This document shows, in pieces, positions 1 to 8,200 of a stretch of 38,598 nt of DNA (position 1 is its first letter; each line of letters starts with the position of its first letter). Origin of the DNA: Alphaproteobacteria bacterium (GTDB lineage: Bacteria > Pseudomonadota > Alphaproteobacteria > SMXS01). The stretch covers positions 1 to 38,598 of the forward strand of contig JAURPT010000094.1 in NCBI GenBank assembly GCA_030836535.1. The letters are read 5' to 3'. Both the position numbers and the translations under genes were made by a program. The notes beneath the pieces are model-generated. The model was not told the origin of the DNA and made no database searches. It saw only the letters and a list, made by a program, of their open reading frames with translations.

Positions 1-744
1 CAACACTTTGATGCGTTCACCCTCATGCTCGAACCAGGCGCCGGGGAAGGGGCTGATCCCACGAATAAGTTGGTCAACTTCGGCGGCGGGCTTGGCCCAG
101 TCGATACGGGCTTCGGCCTTGTCGATTTTGGCGGCATAAGTCACGCCGTCTTCCAGCTGCGGCGTGGGGTTTTGGCCGGCTATCACCTTGGCCATAGCTT
201 GGGTCAGGATGTCCGTATTACCGCTGGCGAGGGCATCATGCAGGCTACCTGCAGTCGTACCTGCGGTGATAGGGATGCGTCGCTCAGTATAGACACCGCC
301 CGTGTCCAGCCCCTCTTCCATCTGCATGATGTTGACGCCAGTCTCAGGGTCCCCAGCCATGATCGCCCGCTGTATGGGTGCCGCGCCGCGCCAGCGCGGC
401 AACAGGGAGCCATGCACATTCAGGCAGCCATATTTTGGGGCATCCAGAATGGCCTTCGGCAGAATAAGCCCATAAGCGGCCACGATGGCAAAGTCGGCAC
501 GCAGTGCTGCAAATTCCGTCTGCTCGGTCTCGCCCTTCAGGCTGACGGGGGTAAAGATCGGCAGGTCGTGCGCTTCTGCCCATTGATGAACAGGTGAGGG
601 AATAGTCTTTTTGCCGCGCCCGGCCCGCCGTGGTGGTTGACTGTACACACCAACAACTTCGTGTCCCTCTTGCTGGCACCAGTCGTAAAGTTCGGAAAAG
701 ACGGTACGAGCCAAGTCGGGCGTACCCATGAAAATCAGACGCAT
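1..744 (-). CDS. fmt: Methionyl-tRNA formyltransferase, 3' part outside the window
   Basis: Fmt formylates the methionine on initiator tRNA using 10-formyl-THF. The reading frame is open from an ATG at 744 to the window edge (248 codons, no stop), so the C-terminal roughly 60 residues are missing. The start reads [12 protein letters not shown], the usual Fmt N-terminus. The formyl-transferase core is present: the [16 protein letters not shown] segment with the conserved Asn and His just before it (NVHGS, near residues 107-111), and the MEEGLDTG segment about 40 residues later that carries the catalytic Asp. The end in the window ([13 protein letters not shown]) is the start of the C-terminal tRNA-binding part. 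It follows def by 10 bases on the same strand, the classic def-fmt operon. Recognition is firm; only the end is unseen. Confidence 0.97.
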   Translation of the reverse strand, partial: MRLIFMGTPDLARTVFSELYDWCQQEGHEVVGVYSQPPRRAGRGKKTIPSPVHQWAEAHDLPIFTPVSLKGETEQTEFAALRADFAIVAAYGLILPKAILDAPKYGCLNVHGSLLPRWRGAAPIQRAIMAGDPETGVNIMQMEEGLDTGGVYTERRIPITAGTTAGSLHDALASGNTDILTQAMAKVIAGQNPTPQLEDGVTYAAKIDKAEARIDWAKPAAEVDQLIRGISPFPGAWFEHEGERIKVL

Positions 745-754
745 GCTCGCCCCG

Positions 755-1270
755 CTATTCTGCGGCCTGTTTGCTCGCTTTAATGAGCTTGCGGACAATC
801 ATATTGCGTTTGACGTTGGACAGATGGTCGATGAACAGAACGCCTTTCAAATGGTCCATTTCGTGCTGGATGCAGGTAGCCAGCAGGCCATCAGCATGCA
901 TTTCCTGTTCCTTGCCGTCATAGTCCAGATAGCGCAGGCGAATTGCCGCTGGGCGATCAACCTCTGCGGCGAATTCCGGCACAGAAAGGCAGCCTTCCTC
1001 ATAGGTCGACAGGTCTTCTGAAGCCCAGATGATCTCCGGGTTCACAAAATATTGCGGCTTGGGCTCATCTTCATCATGGGCAACATCGAGCACGAGAATT
1101 TGCAGTGGCTCGCCCACCTGGATCGCTGCCAGGCCAATGCCCGGTGCGTCGTACATAGTTTCCAGCATGTCATCCATGAGGGCGCGCAAGTCATCCGTCA
1201 CCGCTTCAACAGGTTTTGAAACCTGCTTCAGGATGGGATTGGGTGCCGTCAAGATGGGTCGGATCGCCAT
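755..1270 (-). CDS. def: Peptide deformylase
   Basis: This enzyme removes the formyl group from the N-terminal methionine of new proteins, acting with Fmt just downstream. The protein has 171 residues, normal for the family. All three signature motifs are present: GIGLAAIQ (44-51), EGCLS (92-96) and QHEMDH (135-140). Cys94, His136 and His140 are the expected metal ligands and Glu137 the catalytic base. Motif 1 reads GIGLAAIQ rather than GxGLAAPQ. The ATG at 1270 has a good upstream GAGGAG ribosome site. It is the first gene of the def-fmt operon, and a promoter-like sequence lies about 30 bases upstream. Confidence 0.98.
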   Translation of the reverse strand: MAIRPILTAPNPILKQVSKPVEAVTDDLRALMDDMLETMYDAPGIGLAAIQVGEPLQILVLDVAHDEDEPKPQYFVNPEIIWASEDLSTYEEGCLSVPEFAAEVDRPAAIRLRYLDYDGKEQEMHADGLLATCIQHEMDHLKGVLFIDHLSNVKRNMIVRKLIKASKQAAE

Positions 1271-1298
1271 AAAGCTCTACTCCTCGTGCCTGGCAGAC

Positions 1299-1327
1299 TA
1301 ATTAGTGTTGCGCTTCGTGACCGTCAA
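1299..1327 (-). promoter_or_regulatory. Candidate sigma-70-type promoter of def-fmt
   Basis: On the minus strand TTGACG (1322-1327) lies 17 bases upstream of TAATTA (1299-1304), which would start transcription about 20-25 bases before the def ATG. The -35 matches 5 of 6 consensus bases, the -10 is weak. The -10 lies in a perfect 10-base palindrome, ACTAATTAGT (1297-1306), which could equally be an operator. Inferred from sequence only. Confidence 0.4.
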
Positions 1328-1368
1328 GAGCCGCCATGCTAGGGTAGCAAGCATAAGGGGTTTGGCCA

Positions 1369-2457
1369 ATGATTGAAAATGTAACCGTGGAACAGTTGAT
1401 GATGGGTGGCATTGTGGTGCTGGCCATTGGAATCATTGGCCTTTTTGTGGTGATTCTGCGGCAGAATAAGCCGGAAGAGCCCGTCGAACAGCAGCCGGAC
1501 GAACATCTGTTGATGCTCAAGGCACAGATGGACCAATTGGCACATACTCAGCATAGCTTGCAGGCTGCCCTGAACGAGCAATTGCAGAATGTCTCGCACC
1601 GTCTGAACCAGAATATGTCAGACAATGCTGAGAAGACGGCTAAGTCACTGGGTGAGCTGACGCATCGGCTCAAGGTGATTGATGATGCGCAGGAGAATAT
1701 CAAGAAGCTCTCGGGCGACATGATCAGCCTGCAGGACATTCTGTCGAACAAGCAGGCACGCGGGTCCTTTGGCGAAATCCAACTGGAAGATTTGGTGCGC
1801 AATACCATGCCGCCCAATGCCTATACGTTCCAGGCGACGCTGAGTAATGGCCGTCGGCCGGACTGCATCATCCACCTGCCGAACCCACCAGGGTCGATCG
1901 TGATCGATGCCAAATTTCCGTTGGAGAGTTTCCGGGCGGTGCAGGAGGCTGCCGATGAAGATGGCCGCCGGGTCGCGCGGCGGTCATTTTCGCAGGATAT
2001 TCTCAAACATGTGAACGACATTGCAGAGAAGTACATTCTGGCGGGCGAGACGGCAGAGACGGCGCTGATGTTTGTCCCCGCAGAAGCCGTGCATGCGGAG
2101 CTATACGCCAGCCTCGAAGACACCGTGAAAAAGGCCTATCAGCAGCGGGTGGTGATTGTGTCACCCAACACGCTCTATGCGACCCTGAACACGATGCGGG
2201 CGGTGCTGCGCGATGCGCAGATGCGCGAACAGGCCGGCTTGATCCAAAAGGCTGTTGAGACGTTGCTGAAGGATGTCGACCGGCTCGATACCCGCGTCGG
2301 GAACCTGCAGAAGCACTACCAGCTTGTTGAAAAGGACCTGCGGGAAATCCAGACCTCAACCGGCAAGATCGCCCGCCAGGGTGAGAAGATTGCCGAGATT
2401 GATGTAGAAGATGACGACATCCCGGATTTGAACGTCGTTACCGGCGGCCGAAGCTAG
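1369..2457 (+). CDS. rmuC: DNA recombination protein RmuC homologue
   Basis: RmuC proteins carry a PD-(D/E)XK nuclease-like core and are linked to genome stability; in E. coli rmuC limits inversions at short inverted repeats. This protein has 362 residues, with one N-terminal membrane segment (about 12-30, GGIVVLAIGIIGLFVVIL), a charged coiled-coil-like stretch (about 35-125), then the conserved core: GSFGEIQLEDLV, RPDCIIHLPN, IDAKFPLE, MFVPAEAVHAELY and VVIVSPNTLYATLNT. The start at 1369 follows AAGGGG at a workable spacing. It is divergent from def (98 bases between) and converges on recR with 5 bases between stop codons. It is shorter than E. coli RmuC, mainly in the coiled coil. Confidence 0.92.
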   Translation: MIENVTVEQLMMGGIVVLAIGIIGLFVVILRQNKPEEPVEQQPDEHLLMLKAQMDQLAHTQHSLQAALNEQLQNVSHRLNQNMSDNAEKTAKSLGELTHRLKVIDDAQENIKKLSGDMISLQDILSNKQARGSFGEIQLEDLVRNTMPPNAYTFQATLSNGRRPDCIIHLPNPPGSIVIDAKFPLESFRAVQEAADEDGRRVARRSFSQDILKHVNDIAEKYILAGETAETALMFVPAEAVHAELYASLEDTVKKAYQQRVVIVSPNTLYATLNTMRAVLRDAQMREQAGLIQKAVETLLKDVDRLDTRVGNLQKHYQLVEKDLREIQTSTGKIARQGEKIAEIDVEDDDIPDLNVVTGGRS

Positions 2458-2462
2458 AAAAT

Positions 2463-3065
2463 CTAAAAAGGCTGGCGGGCTTTCATGGCTTGGGCCAGCG
2501 TGCCATCATCGAGGTAATCCAATTCGCCCCCCACGGGCACGCCATGGGCCAGGCGGGTCACGGAGACGCCGCAATCAGTAAGCCGGTCGGTGATGTAGTG
2601 CGCGGTTGTCTGGCCATCGACTGTGGCGTTCATGGCAAGGATTACTTCAGTGATGTCATCCTGCCCGGCGCGGCTGACAAGGCTGGCAATCGACAGATCT
2701 TCCGGCCCCACGCCATCCAATGCTGAGAGCACCCCACCCAGCACATGATATTGCCCACCATAATTGGCGCGTTCCAGCGCCCACAGGTCAGCAACTTCTT
2801 CCACCACACATAAGGTGTTTTTGGCGCGCCTGGGGTCGGTGCAGATGTGGCAGGGGTCCGATGTATCCAGATTCCCACAGGCGCTGCAGGCGGTGATGTT
2901 CTCGGCGGCGTCACGCAGGGCATCGGCCAGTGGTGCCATGGCGCTTTCGCCCTTCTTTAACAGGTCGAGGGCTGCCCGGCGGGCAGACCGAGGCCCCAGG
3001 CCTGGCAGGCGGGCCAGTAGCTGAATAAGCCGGTCAATTTCAGGGCCGATAATAGGTCCGGGCAC
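2463..3065 (-). CDS. recR: Recombination mediator protein RecR
   Basis: RecR works with RecF and RecO to load RecA on gapped DNA. The 200-residue protein has the expected layout: helix-hairpin-helix around [17 protein letters not shown] (17-33), a four-cysteine zinc site (Cys60, Cys63, Cys72, Cys75), then a Toprim domain starting with [14 protein letters not shown] and ending near [16 protein letters not shown]. The start is a GTG at 3065, chosen because the protein then begins just before [11 protein letters not shown], where RecR normally begins; no strong ribosome site is visible. It is the last gene of the dnaX-ybaB-recR operon, 7 bases after the ybaB stop. Confidence 0.97.
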   Translation of the reverse strand: MPGPIIGPEIDRLIQLLARLPGLGPRSARRAALDLLKKGESAMAPLADALRDAAENITACSACGNLDTSDPCHICTDPRRAKNTLCVVEEVADLWALERANYGGQYHVLGGVLSALDGVGPEDLSIASLVSRAGQDDITEVILAMNATVDGQTTAHYITDRLTDCGVSVTRLAHGVPVGGELDYLDDGTLAQAMKARQPF

Positions 3066-3072
3066 GGCGGGC

Positions 3073-3390
3073 CTACAGGCTGAAGCCGGGTGGCATTTGC
3101 AGCCCGCCGGTGACTTTCTTCATTTTTTCCGCGGCGTGGGCCTCAACCCGTGCTTTGGTGTCTGCATGGGCCGCGACGATCAAATCTTCCAGCACGTCTT
3201 TTTCTTCACCGTCAAACAATGCCGGATCGATGGTCAGGCGTTTCAGGCTGCCTTTGCCGTCCATGACCATCTGTACCATGCCAGCCCCTGCGGAGCCGGC
3301 AATCTCAGCATTTTCCAGCGCGGCATGCATATCGCTCATGCTCTGTTGCATCTGTTGCGCCTGTTGCAGCATGTCCTTGAGGTCTTTCAT
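3073..3390 (-). CDS. ybaB: YbaB/EbfC-family nucleoid-associated protein
   Basis: This small DNA-binding protein (105 residues) belongs to the YbaB/EbfC family, which forms dimers and binds DNA as a nucleoid-associated factor. The N-terminus is a Gln/Met-rich helix ([19 protein letters not shown]), followed by the small beta core ([22 protein letters not shown]) and a C-terminal helix ending in MPPGFSL. Its ATG overlaps the dnaX stop codon by four bases (ATGA at 3390-3387), so translation is probably coupled. The dnaX-ybaB-recR order is conserved in many bacteria. Confidence 0.96.
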   Translation of the reverse strand: MKDLKDMLQQAQQMQQSMSDMHAALENAEIAGSAGAGMVQMVMDGKGSLKRLTIDPALFDGEEKDVLEDLIVAAHADTKARVEAHAAEKMKKVTGGLQMPPGFSL

Positions 3391-5207
3391 TCTTCGTCTT
3401 CTTCCTCATCGAAATAATCGTCGGTCGGTGCTTCTTCCATGGCCAGGGGGGCTTTGTCGAGCACCTGGTCAATCTTGGCATCCGGGAAGGTCTCCAGTAC
3501 GGACTGGATCAGCGGGTGTTGTTTTACCTCGGCCAATATCCGTTCGCGCTTTGCCTCGCCCTGTTCGCGCAGGGTCATGTCGCCCTTTTCTTCGGAGACA
3601 GAGATCATCCAGTGCTGGCCGGTCCACTCTTTCAGCTTCTGGCTCAGCTGGTTGGGCAGGTCGCGCCGCGCCCGTTGGGTCAGGCGCATATCGATCTTGC
3701 CCTGCTGGAACGATACGAGGTGCACATTATTGGTCAGCTCGGCGGCCAGGACCATTTCTTTTTCCTGCTCGCAGCGCTCGCGTACTTCTTCAATATTGTT
3801 GAAAAGTATGGCCTCTTCGGCGGGCACTTCTTCTGCAACGGGTTCCGGTTCTGCCTGTTGGGCCTGGGTTGCCGGCGCATTCATGGCAGCATTTGTGGGC
3901 GTTGGCTCACTCGTTGGTGGGGTGGGCTGCGCGGATGGCGCGCTCACAGGGGCCTGCTGGGCCGCAGGCTCGCTTTGGCTTGGTGCCGGCGCCGCAGAGC
4001 TGGCCGTGCCGCCTGTATTCAGGCTGGCCGTCGGGCCTTCCTGTTCTAACTTGCGGACAAGATCTGCCGGGTTGGGCAGGTCGGTGGCATAGGCCAGGCG
4101 AATCAATGCCATTTCGGCAGAGGCCAGCGGCATTGGGGCCATGCGTGTTTCTTCCAGCCCTTTGAGCAACATTTGCCAGGCACGAGTCAGTGTTGGCATG
4201 GACAGGCCTTCGGCCATTTTCTTGCCGAATTGCCGTTCGGCCTCGGGGGCAGAGATCATATCTCCCGCATCGGGCACGGCCTTGGCCTGGGTAATCCAGT
4301 GGGTCAGCTCCAGCAGGTCCTGCAGCACAGTTACCGGGTCTGCGCCTGCATTATATTGGTCGCGCATATTAGCGAGCGCGGTGCCAATATCCCCACCCAT
4401 CAGCGATTCGAACAGGTCCATCACCATCAGCCGGTCGGCCAGACCCAGCATGGCCCGTACTTGTTCGGTAGTGGTGGTGCCAGCACCATGGGCAATGGCT
4501 TGGTCCAGCAGCGACAGGCCGTCACGGACAGAGCCATCGGCAGCGCGGGCAATCAGATTGATGGCTTCTTCTTCCACACTAGCATTTTCACGCCCTGCAA
4601 TATCAGTGAAATACTCTGCCAGGGTTGCCGTCTCGATTCGCCGAAGGTCGAATCGCTGGCAGCGCGACAGCACTGTGATAGGCACCTTGCGAATCTCGGT
4701 GGTCGCAAAAACGAATTTCACATGCTCGGGTGGTTCTTCCAGCGTTTTGAGTAGTGCGTTGAAGGCATTGCGCGACAGCATGTGCACTTCGTCGATAATG
4801 TAGATCTTGAAGCGGGCGCTGCCAGGCGCATAGCGCACACCGTCGATAATTTCGCGGATGTCATCGACCCCGGTACGTGAGGCGGCATCCATCTCCAACA
4901 CGTCAACGTGGCGCGACTCGGCAATCGCCGTGCAATGGTCGCAAACGCCGCAGGGGTCAACCGTTGGGCCGCCTTGGCCATCGGCACCAACACAGTTTAG
5001 CGCGCGGGCAACTAGGCGGGCGGTGGTGGTTTTACCGATACCGCGCACCCCGGTCAGAATAAAGGCGTGGGCCAGCCTGTCCTGCTCAATGGCATTGCGC
5101 AGGGTGCGCACCATGGGCTCCTGGCCAATGAGCTCAGAAAAGGTGCCTGGGCGATATTTACGCGCCAGCACGCGGTAGGGCGTGTTTTCTGAAACTGTAT
5201 CACTCAT
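3387..5207 (-). CDS. dnaX: DNA polymerase III subunit gamma/tau
   Basis: This is the clamp-loader ATPase and organiser of the replicative polymerase. It has 606 residues. The AAA+ part shows Walker A GVRGIGKTT (53-61), a zinc module (Cys72, Cys86, Cys89, Cys92), Walker B IYIIDEVH (135-142), sensor 1 FATTE (near 167-171) and the SRC arginine-finger motif (181-183). Residues about 390-460 are a Pro/Ala/Gln/Glu-rich linker typical of tau, followed by a C-terminal domain of the alphaproteobacterial tau type and an acidic tail (EEEDEE). I saw no obvious slippery A-run that would make a separate gamma form. It is the first gene of the dnaX-ybaB-recR operon, with ffs upstream on the same strand. Confidence 0.98.
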   Translation of the reverse strand: MSDTVSENTPYRVLARKYRPGTFSELIGQEPMVRTLRNAIEQDRLAHAFILTGVRGIGKTTTARLVARALNCVGADGQGGPTVDPCGVCDHCTAIAESRHVDVLEMDAASRTGVDDIREIIDGVRYAPGSARFKIYIIDEVHMLSRNAFNALLKTLEEPPEHVKFVFATTEIRKVPITVLSRCQRFDLRRIETATLAEYFTDIAGRENASVEEEAINLIARAADGSVRDGLSLLDQAIAHGAGTTTTEQVRAMLGLADRLMVMDLFESLMGGDIGTALANMRDQYNAGADPVTVLQDLLELTHWITQAKAVPDAGDMISAPEAERQFGKKMAEGLSMPTLTRAWQMLLKGLEETRMAPMPLASAEMALIRLAYATDLPNPADLVRKLEQEGPTASLNTGGTASSAAPAPSQSEPAAQQAPVSAPSAQPTPPTSEPTPTNAAMNAPATQAQQAEPEPVAEEVPAEEAILFNNIEEVRERCEQEKEMVLAAELTNNVHLVSFQQGKIDMRLTQRARRDLPNQLSQKLKEWTGQHWMISVSEEKGDMTLREQGEAKRERILAEVKQHPLIQSVLETFPDAKIDQVLDKAPLAMEEAPTDDYFDEEEDEE

Positions 5208-5262
5208 GCGATGGCGGACTCCCCTTGGTGGGGACTCATCTTAAGCGGAAAGGGGGAAGGGT

Positions 5263-5359
5263 GGAAGGCTGGTGACGCGACCCGGACAAAAACTCGTTAC
5301 GGCTGCTTCCTCTCGGACCTGACCGGGTTGGCGAGGAGCCCGTCCGCGGCCAACCTTCC
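5263..5359 (-). ncRNA. ffs: Signal recognition particle RNA, small bacterial type (4.5S)
   Basis: On the minus strand the universally conserved SRP domain IV hairpin is visible: GGTCAGGTCCGAGAGG followed by AAGCAGCC (about 5303-5325), with the asymmetric-loop AGCAG and the apical tetraloop region. The two ends pair almost perfectly: the 10 bases at 5359-5350 (GGAAGGTTGG) with those at 5272-5263 (CCAGCCTTCC), one pair being G-U. That sets a 97-nt molecule. The RNA binds Ffh and targets membrane proteins to SecYEG. The tetraloop area reads GAGA-type instead of the common GGAA, still a GNRA loop. Location upstream of dnaX is typical of alphaproteobacteria. Confidence 0.93.
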
Positions 5360-5364
5360 GGGCG

Positions 5365-5395
5365 CTTATATCGTCTATCCGGCCCGATTCTGCAA
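5365..5395 (-). promoter_or_regulatory. Candidate promoter of ffs
   Basis: On the minus strand TATAAG (5370-5365) is a 5-of-6 match to the -10 box and lies 5 bases before the predicted 5' end of the SRP RNA, the right distance. A TTGCAG -35-like box (5395-5390) is 19 bases further up, slightly long. Agreement of the -10 with the RNA end deduced from pairing supports the call. Confidence 0.5.
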
Positions 5396-5460
5396 GTGCT
5401 TTACTGATATTGGAGCGTGCGCCCTTTGCAAGAGCAGGCGCGGCGGGTAAGGTGCGTGCC

Positions 5461-6402
5461 ATGCTAGACACACTTCTTCCGCTTAACGCACCGAACACCT
5501 TTGCGGGTAACCCCATCGACCGGGGGGAACGCTTTCGCAATGATCCCGACAAAATCGCCGAATTCATGGAATCACCCGCGGCGCAATTCGTTGTGTTCCA
5601 TCGGCTTAAGCCTTTCCTGACCAGTGGTGACATTGCTCATGTGCAATGGTTGTCCCGCGCGGCGGTGAAGGACCAGATATCCCTGGGCGCAACATGGGTA
5701 TTTTTGGGACTGCTGAATGATGCACCGCATTTTGCGGTCGATATTTCCCGGCTGCGGGACCCGGAGAATAATGGTCCGCTTGCAGGGCTGGGTGTGTTCC
5801 TCGACATGCGCGCCTCTGCCGGGCAGCTCGACCCGCAAGAGGCGGGCATTCTGGCCCAGGGCAAGGCGCTGATCGACTGGCACAATCGGCACCAATTCTG
5901 CGCTGTTTGTGGCCATGAAACCGAGATGCAGCAGGCGGGTGCTGCGCGCCATTGCACAAATGAGCGGTGCAAGGCGCAGCATTTCCCGCGCACCGACCCT
6001 GTGGCGATCATGCTGGCGATCCATGAAGACAAGTGCTTGCTGGGCCGCCAGAGCATGTTCCCGCCCAAGATGTTTTCTGCACTGGCCGGGTTTCTTGAGC
6101 CAGGCGAGACGTTTGAAGATTGCGTCCGCCGCGAGGTTTGGGAAGAAGCAGGTATTGAAGTTGGTGAGGTGCGGTACCATTCCAACCAGCCATGGCCGTT
6201 CCCGGCATCTCTGATGATCGGTTGTCATGCCGAAGCCCTGACGACGGAGATTGATACGTCGTCGGACGAGCTCGAAGAAGCGCAATGGTTCGACAAGGAC
6301 TTCGTCAAAGCGGCCCTGTCAGGCAAGCGGTCTGATGAGCTGTGGATGCCACCACCCTTTGCCATCGCCCATCAACTCATTCGTTCCTGGGCGCTGAGCT
6401 AG
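5461..6402 (+). CDS. nudC: NAD(H) pyrophosphatase NudC (Nudix family)
   Basis: NudC splits NAD(H) into NMN(H) and AMP and, in E. coli, removes NAD caps from RNA. With the ATG at 5461 the protein has 313 residues. The N-terminal domain is followed by a four-cysteine zinc ribbon (Cys147, Cys150, Cys165, Cys170), the Nudix box (Gly210, Glu216, Arg224-Glu225, Glu228-Glu229, Gly231) and then SNQPWPFPAS (241-250), the motif that separates NADH pyrophosphatases from other Nudix enzymes. A TTG at 5410 would add 17 residues, but it lies closer to the ffs promoter and the extra residues do not resemble the family; a GGTAAGG-like site precedes 5461. It converges on pheA with one base between stop codons. 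Confidence 0.95.
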   Translation: MLDTLLPLNAPNTFAGNPIDRGERFRNDPDKIAEFMESPAAQFVVFHRLKPFLTSGDIAHVQWLSRAAVKDQISLGATWVFLGLLNDAPHFAVDISRLRDPENNGPLAGLGVFLDMRASAGQLDPQEAGILAQGKALIDWHNRHQFCAVCGHETEMQQAGAARHCTNERCKAQHFPRTDPVAIMLAIHEDKCLLGRQSMFPPKMFSALAGFLEPGETFEDCVRREVWEEAGIEVGEVRYHSNQPWPFPASLMIGCHAEALTTEIDTSSDELEEAQWFDKDFVKAALSGKRSDELWMPPPFAIAHQLIRSWALS

Positions 6403-6403
6403 G

Positions 6404-7267
6404 CTACAGCCCGTTGCGGAAGGGGCTTTTGGGGTACACACCTAGAAGGGTGACCCGTGACGTGTAGAAATCCAGTTCTTCCATGGCCAGCTTGACCGAA
6501 TGGTCATCCGGGTGGCCCTCAATATCAGCGTAGAACTGCGTGGCCTGGAAGCTACCACCCAGCTGGTAGCTCTCCAACTTGGTCATGTTCACGCCATTGG
6601 TGGCAAAGCCGCCCAGCGCCTTGTAGAGCGCGGCGGGCACATTGCGCACCTGGAAGACAAAGCTCATCATGCAGGGCACGTCGGCCGCAGGCTTTTCAGC
6701 CTCGCGTGACATCAGCAAAAAGCGTGTTGTGTTGTGGTCGGCGTCTTCGGCCTCTTCTTCCAGAATGTCGAGGTCGTAAATTTCCGCCGCCAGCGAAGAC
6801 GCAATCGCCCCAAAGCGCGGGTCGCCTTCTTCTGCAATATGGCGGGCGGCCCCGGCAGTATCGTGGAAGATATGCCCGTTGACACCCAGGCGTCGCAGAA
6901 TATTGCGGCACTGCCCCAGCGCGTGAACATGGCTATAGACTTCATCCAGTCCTTCTTTGGTGGCCCCGCGGACGCCCAATAACATGTGGTTAATGCGCAG
7001 GAAGTGCTCACCAATAATGTGCAGGCCCGATTCGGGCAGCAGGTGGTGGTTGTCAGCGACCCGCCCGGCGAGCGAATTTTCGATGGGCACCATGGCGTAA
7101 TCGGCACGGCCATCGGCGACCGAGGCGTACATATCTTCGAACGTCGCGCAGGGTACAGGCGATGCATTGGGCATCATTTCCCGGCTCGCCAGGTGCGAAT
7201 AGGCCCCGGCTTCGCCCTGAAAGGCAATGCGGCCGCCGCTTTTGGGGTGTGCTGTATCTTCTGTCAT
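6404..7267 (-). CDS. pheA: Prephenate dehydratase (monofunctional, with ACT domain)
   Basis: This enzyme converts prephenate to phenylpyruvate in phenylalanine synthesis. From the ATG at 7267 it has 287 residues, typical of alphaproteobacterial PheA without chorismate mutase. The catalytic part starts RIAFQGEAGAYSHLA and includes VPIENSLAGRV and the HNTTRFLLM segment carrying the conserved Thr-Arg-Phe. The C-terminal ACT domain (from about VPCMMSFVFQV) has MTKLESYQLGG at the place of the ESRP motif, so feedback inhibition by phenylalanine is likely. A TTG at 7309 would add 14 residues with no better ribosome site, so I prefer the ATG. It is divergent from the cytochrome c gene. Confidence 0.95.
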   Translation of the reverse strand: MTEDTAHPKSGGRIAFQGEAGAYSHLASREMMPNASPVPCATFEDMYASVADGRADYAMVPIENSLAGRVADNHHLLPESGLHIIGEHFLRINHMLLGVRGATKEGLDEVYSHVHALGQCRNILRRLGVNGHIFHDTAGAARHIAEEGDPRFGAIASSLAAEIYDLDILEEEAEDADHNTTRFLLMSREAEKPAADVPCMMSFVFQVRNVPAALYKALGGFATNGVNMTKLESYQLGGSFQATQFYADIEGHPDDHSVKLAMEELDFYTSRVTLLGVYPKSPFRNGL

Positions 7268-7369
7268 GCTTTGCCGGTGTGTTTTTTTTCGGTCTTTGCG
7301 CGAGGTCAATTTCTTTTGCCCAAGCTGGTTATACGACTTGAAAATGTGATGGGGAAGCGGCTAATGTCC

Positions 7370-7386
7370 GCCCGACTTCGTCGGGC
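7370..7386. other. Strong hairpin in the pheA/cytochrome intergenic region
   Basis: A perfect 7-base inverted repeat, GCCCGAC (7370-7376) and GTCGGGC (7380-7386), is separated only by TTC. No T-run follows on either strand, so it is not a plain terminator. It lies between two divergent genes, about 55 bases before the cytochrome start, and might be a protein-binding site or a leader RNA structure. Confidence 0.45.
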
Positions 7387-7392
7387 CGTGGC

Positions 7393-7398
7393 TTGACA
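7393..7398 (+). promoter_or_regulatory. Consensus -35-like box upstream of the cytochrome c gene
   Basis: A perfect TTGACA lies 42 bases before the GTG start. No good -10 box is found 16-18 bases downstream (the sequence there is around ACAAGC), so only the -35-like half can be supported. Confidence 0.25.
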
Positions 7399-7439
7399 GG
7401 TCGCGTCATCATTCCACAAGCAACAATAAAGGCAGAACG

Positions 7440-8075
7440 GTGGACGGGTACAAACTGAATAAATTTGCAGGCGCTGCGCTGCTCGCACTGCTGATCATCA
7501 TGGGCATTCGTGAAGTGAACAACGCTGTTGTTCCCGATGTCGAACTGGAACAGCAGGCCTATGTTATTGAAGGTGTCGAGGTAGAGGCCGCCGCTGGCGC
7601 AGCCCCGGTCGAAGCAGCCCCGGTTGTCTCCCTTGCTGAACGCCTGGCTGTCGCCGATGCAGAAGCTGGCGCCAAGGTTTTCAAGAAGTGCACCCAGTGC
7701 CACACCATCGAGCCGGGTGGTCGTCACCTGCAGGGCCCGAACCTGTATGACATTGTTGGAGCACCGGTTGGCGGTAAGGAAGGGTTTAACTATTCCGCCG
7801 CTGTTCGCGATGCCGGTGGTGTCTGGGACTATGAAGCCCTGGACGCATGGCTAAAGAAGCCGAGCGATTACATCAAGCGCACCAAGATGGTGCTGGCCCT
7901 TCGCAAGGATAAGGATCGTGCCAACGTAATCCTCTATTTGCGCGAGAATGGTGAAAACCCGCCGGCACTGCCTGAGGTCGTGATGCCGGAAGCCCCGGCG
8001 GTTGAAGATGCAATGCCTGAAGAGGTCGCACCAGCCGTTGAGGAAGCTGTAGAAGAGGCCGCCAGCGCAAGCTAG
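7440..8075 (+). CDS. Membrane-anchored class I cytochrome c (CycM-like)
   Basis: This 211-residue protein is an electron carrier that probably links the bc1 complex to cytochrome oxidase at the outer face of the inner membrane, as CycM does in rhizobia (family knowledge). It has an uncleaved N-terminal membrane anchor (about 9-22, FAGAALLALLIIMG), an Ala/Val/Glu-rich linker, and a class I cytochrome c domain with heme motif CTQCH (Cys84, Cys87, His88) and a likely axial Met150 in TKM. An unusual feature is the roughly 40-residue tail rich in Glu, Pro, Ala and Val (173-211). The start is a GTG following AAAGGCAGAA. A terminator lies 35 bases after the stop, so it is probably a single-gene unit. 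Confidence 0.92.
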   Translation: MDGYKLNKFAGAALLALLIIMGIREVNNAVVPDVELEQQAYVIEGVEVEAAAGAAPVEAAPVVSLAERLAVADAEAGAKVFKKCTQCHTIEPGGRHLQGPNLYDIVGAPVGGKEGFNYSAAVRDAGGVWDYEALDAWLKKPSDYIKRTKMVLALRKDKDRANVILYLRENGENPPALPEVVMPEAPAVEDAMPEEVAPAVEEAVEEAASAS

Positions 8076-8109
8076 GCAAGCCGTCTGGAAACAGGCTAAG
8101 AAATTAAGA

Positions 8110-8141
8110 GGGCGAGCCGTTATTGACGGGTCGCCCTTTTT
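8110..8141 (+). terminator. Rho-independent terminator after the cytochrome c gene
   Basis: The stem GGGCGAGCC (8110-8118) pairs with GGGTCGCCC (8128-8136), with one G-T pair, around a 9-base loop, and is followed by TTTTT (8137-8141). It separates the cytochrome unit from the yej operon. Confidence 0.9.
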
Positions 8142-8167
8142 GCGTCACACAACGGGCGTGCTATATC
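8140..8167 (+). promoter_or_regulatory. Candidate promoter of the yej operon
   Basis: TTGCGT (8140-8145) and TATATC (8162-8167) are 16 bases apart; the -10 matches 4 of 6 and the -35 three of 6. They would start RNA about 27 bases before the first yej ATG. The -35 overlaps the T-run of the preceding terminator. Confidence 0.33.
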
Positions 8168-8200
8168 TTTAGTATCTCTCACGAACGGCCTGTAGTGCTT

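Noticed and set aside
25-597. A 190-residue plus-strand frame at the window start
   Set aside because: It is antisense to fmt, whose frame is unmistakable and open to the window edge.
3110-4803. Several long plus-strand frames opposite ybaB and dnaX
   Set aside because: They are GC-rich shadows of dnaX, with Ser/Arg-rich translations and no domain or ribosome site.
5220-5234. Small inverted repeat TCCCC-TTGGT-GGGGA in the dnaX leader
   Set aside because: The stem is only 5 bases, with no T-run, so neither a terminator for ffs nor an operator can be supported.
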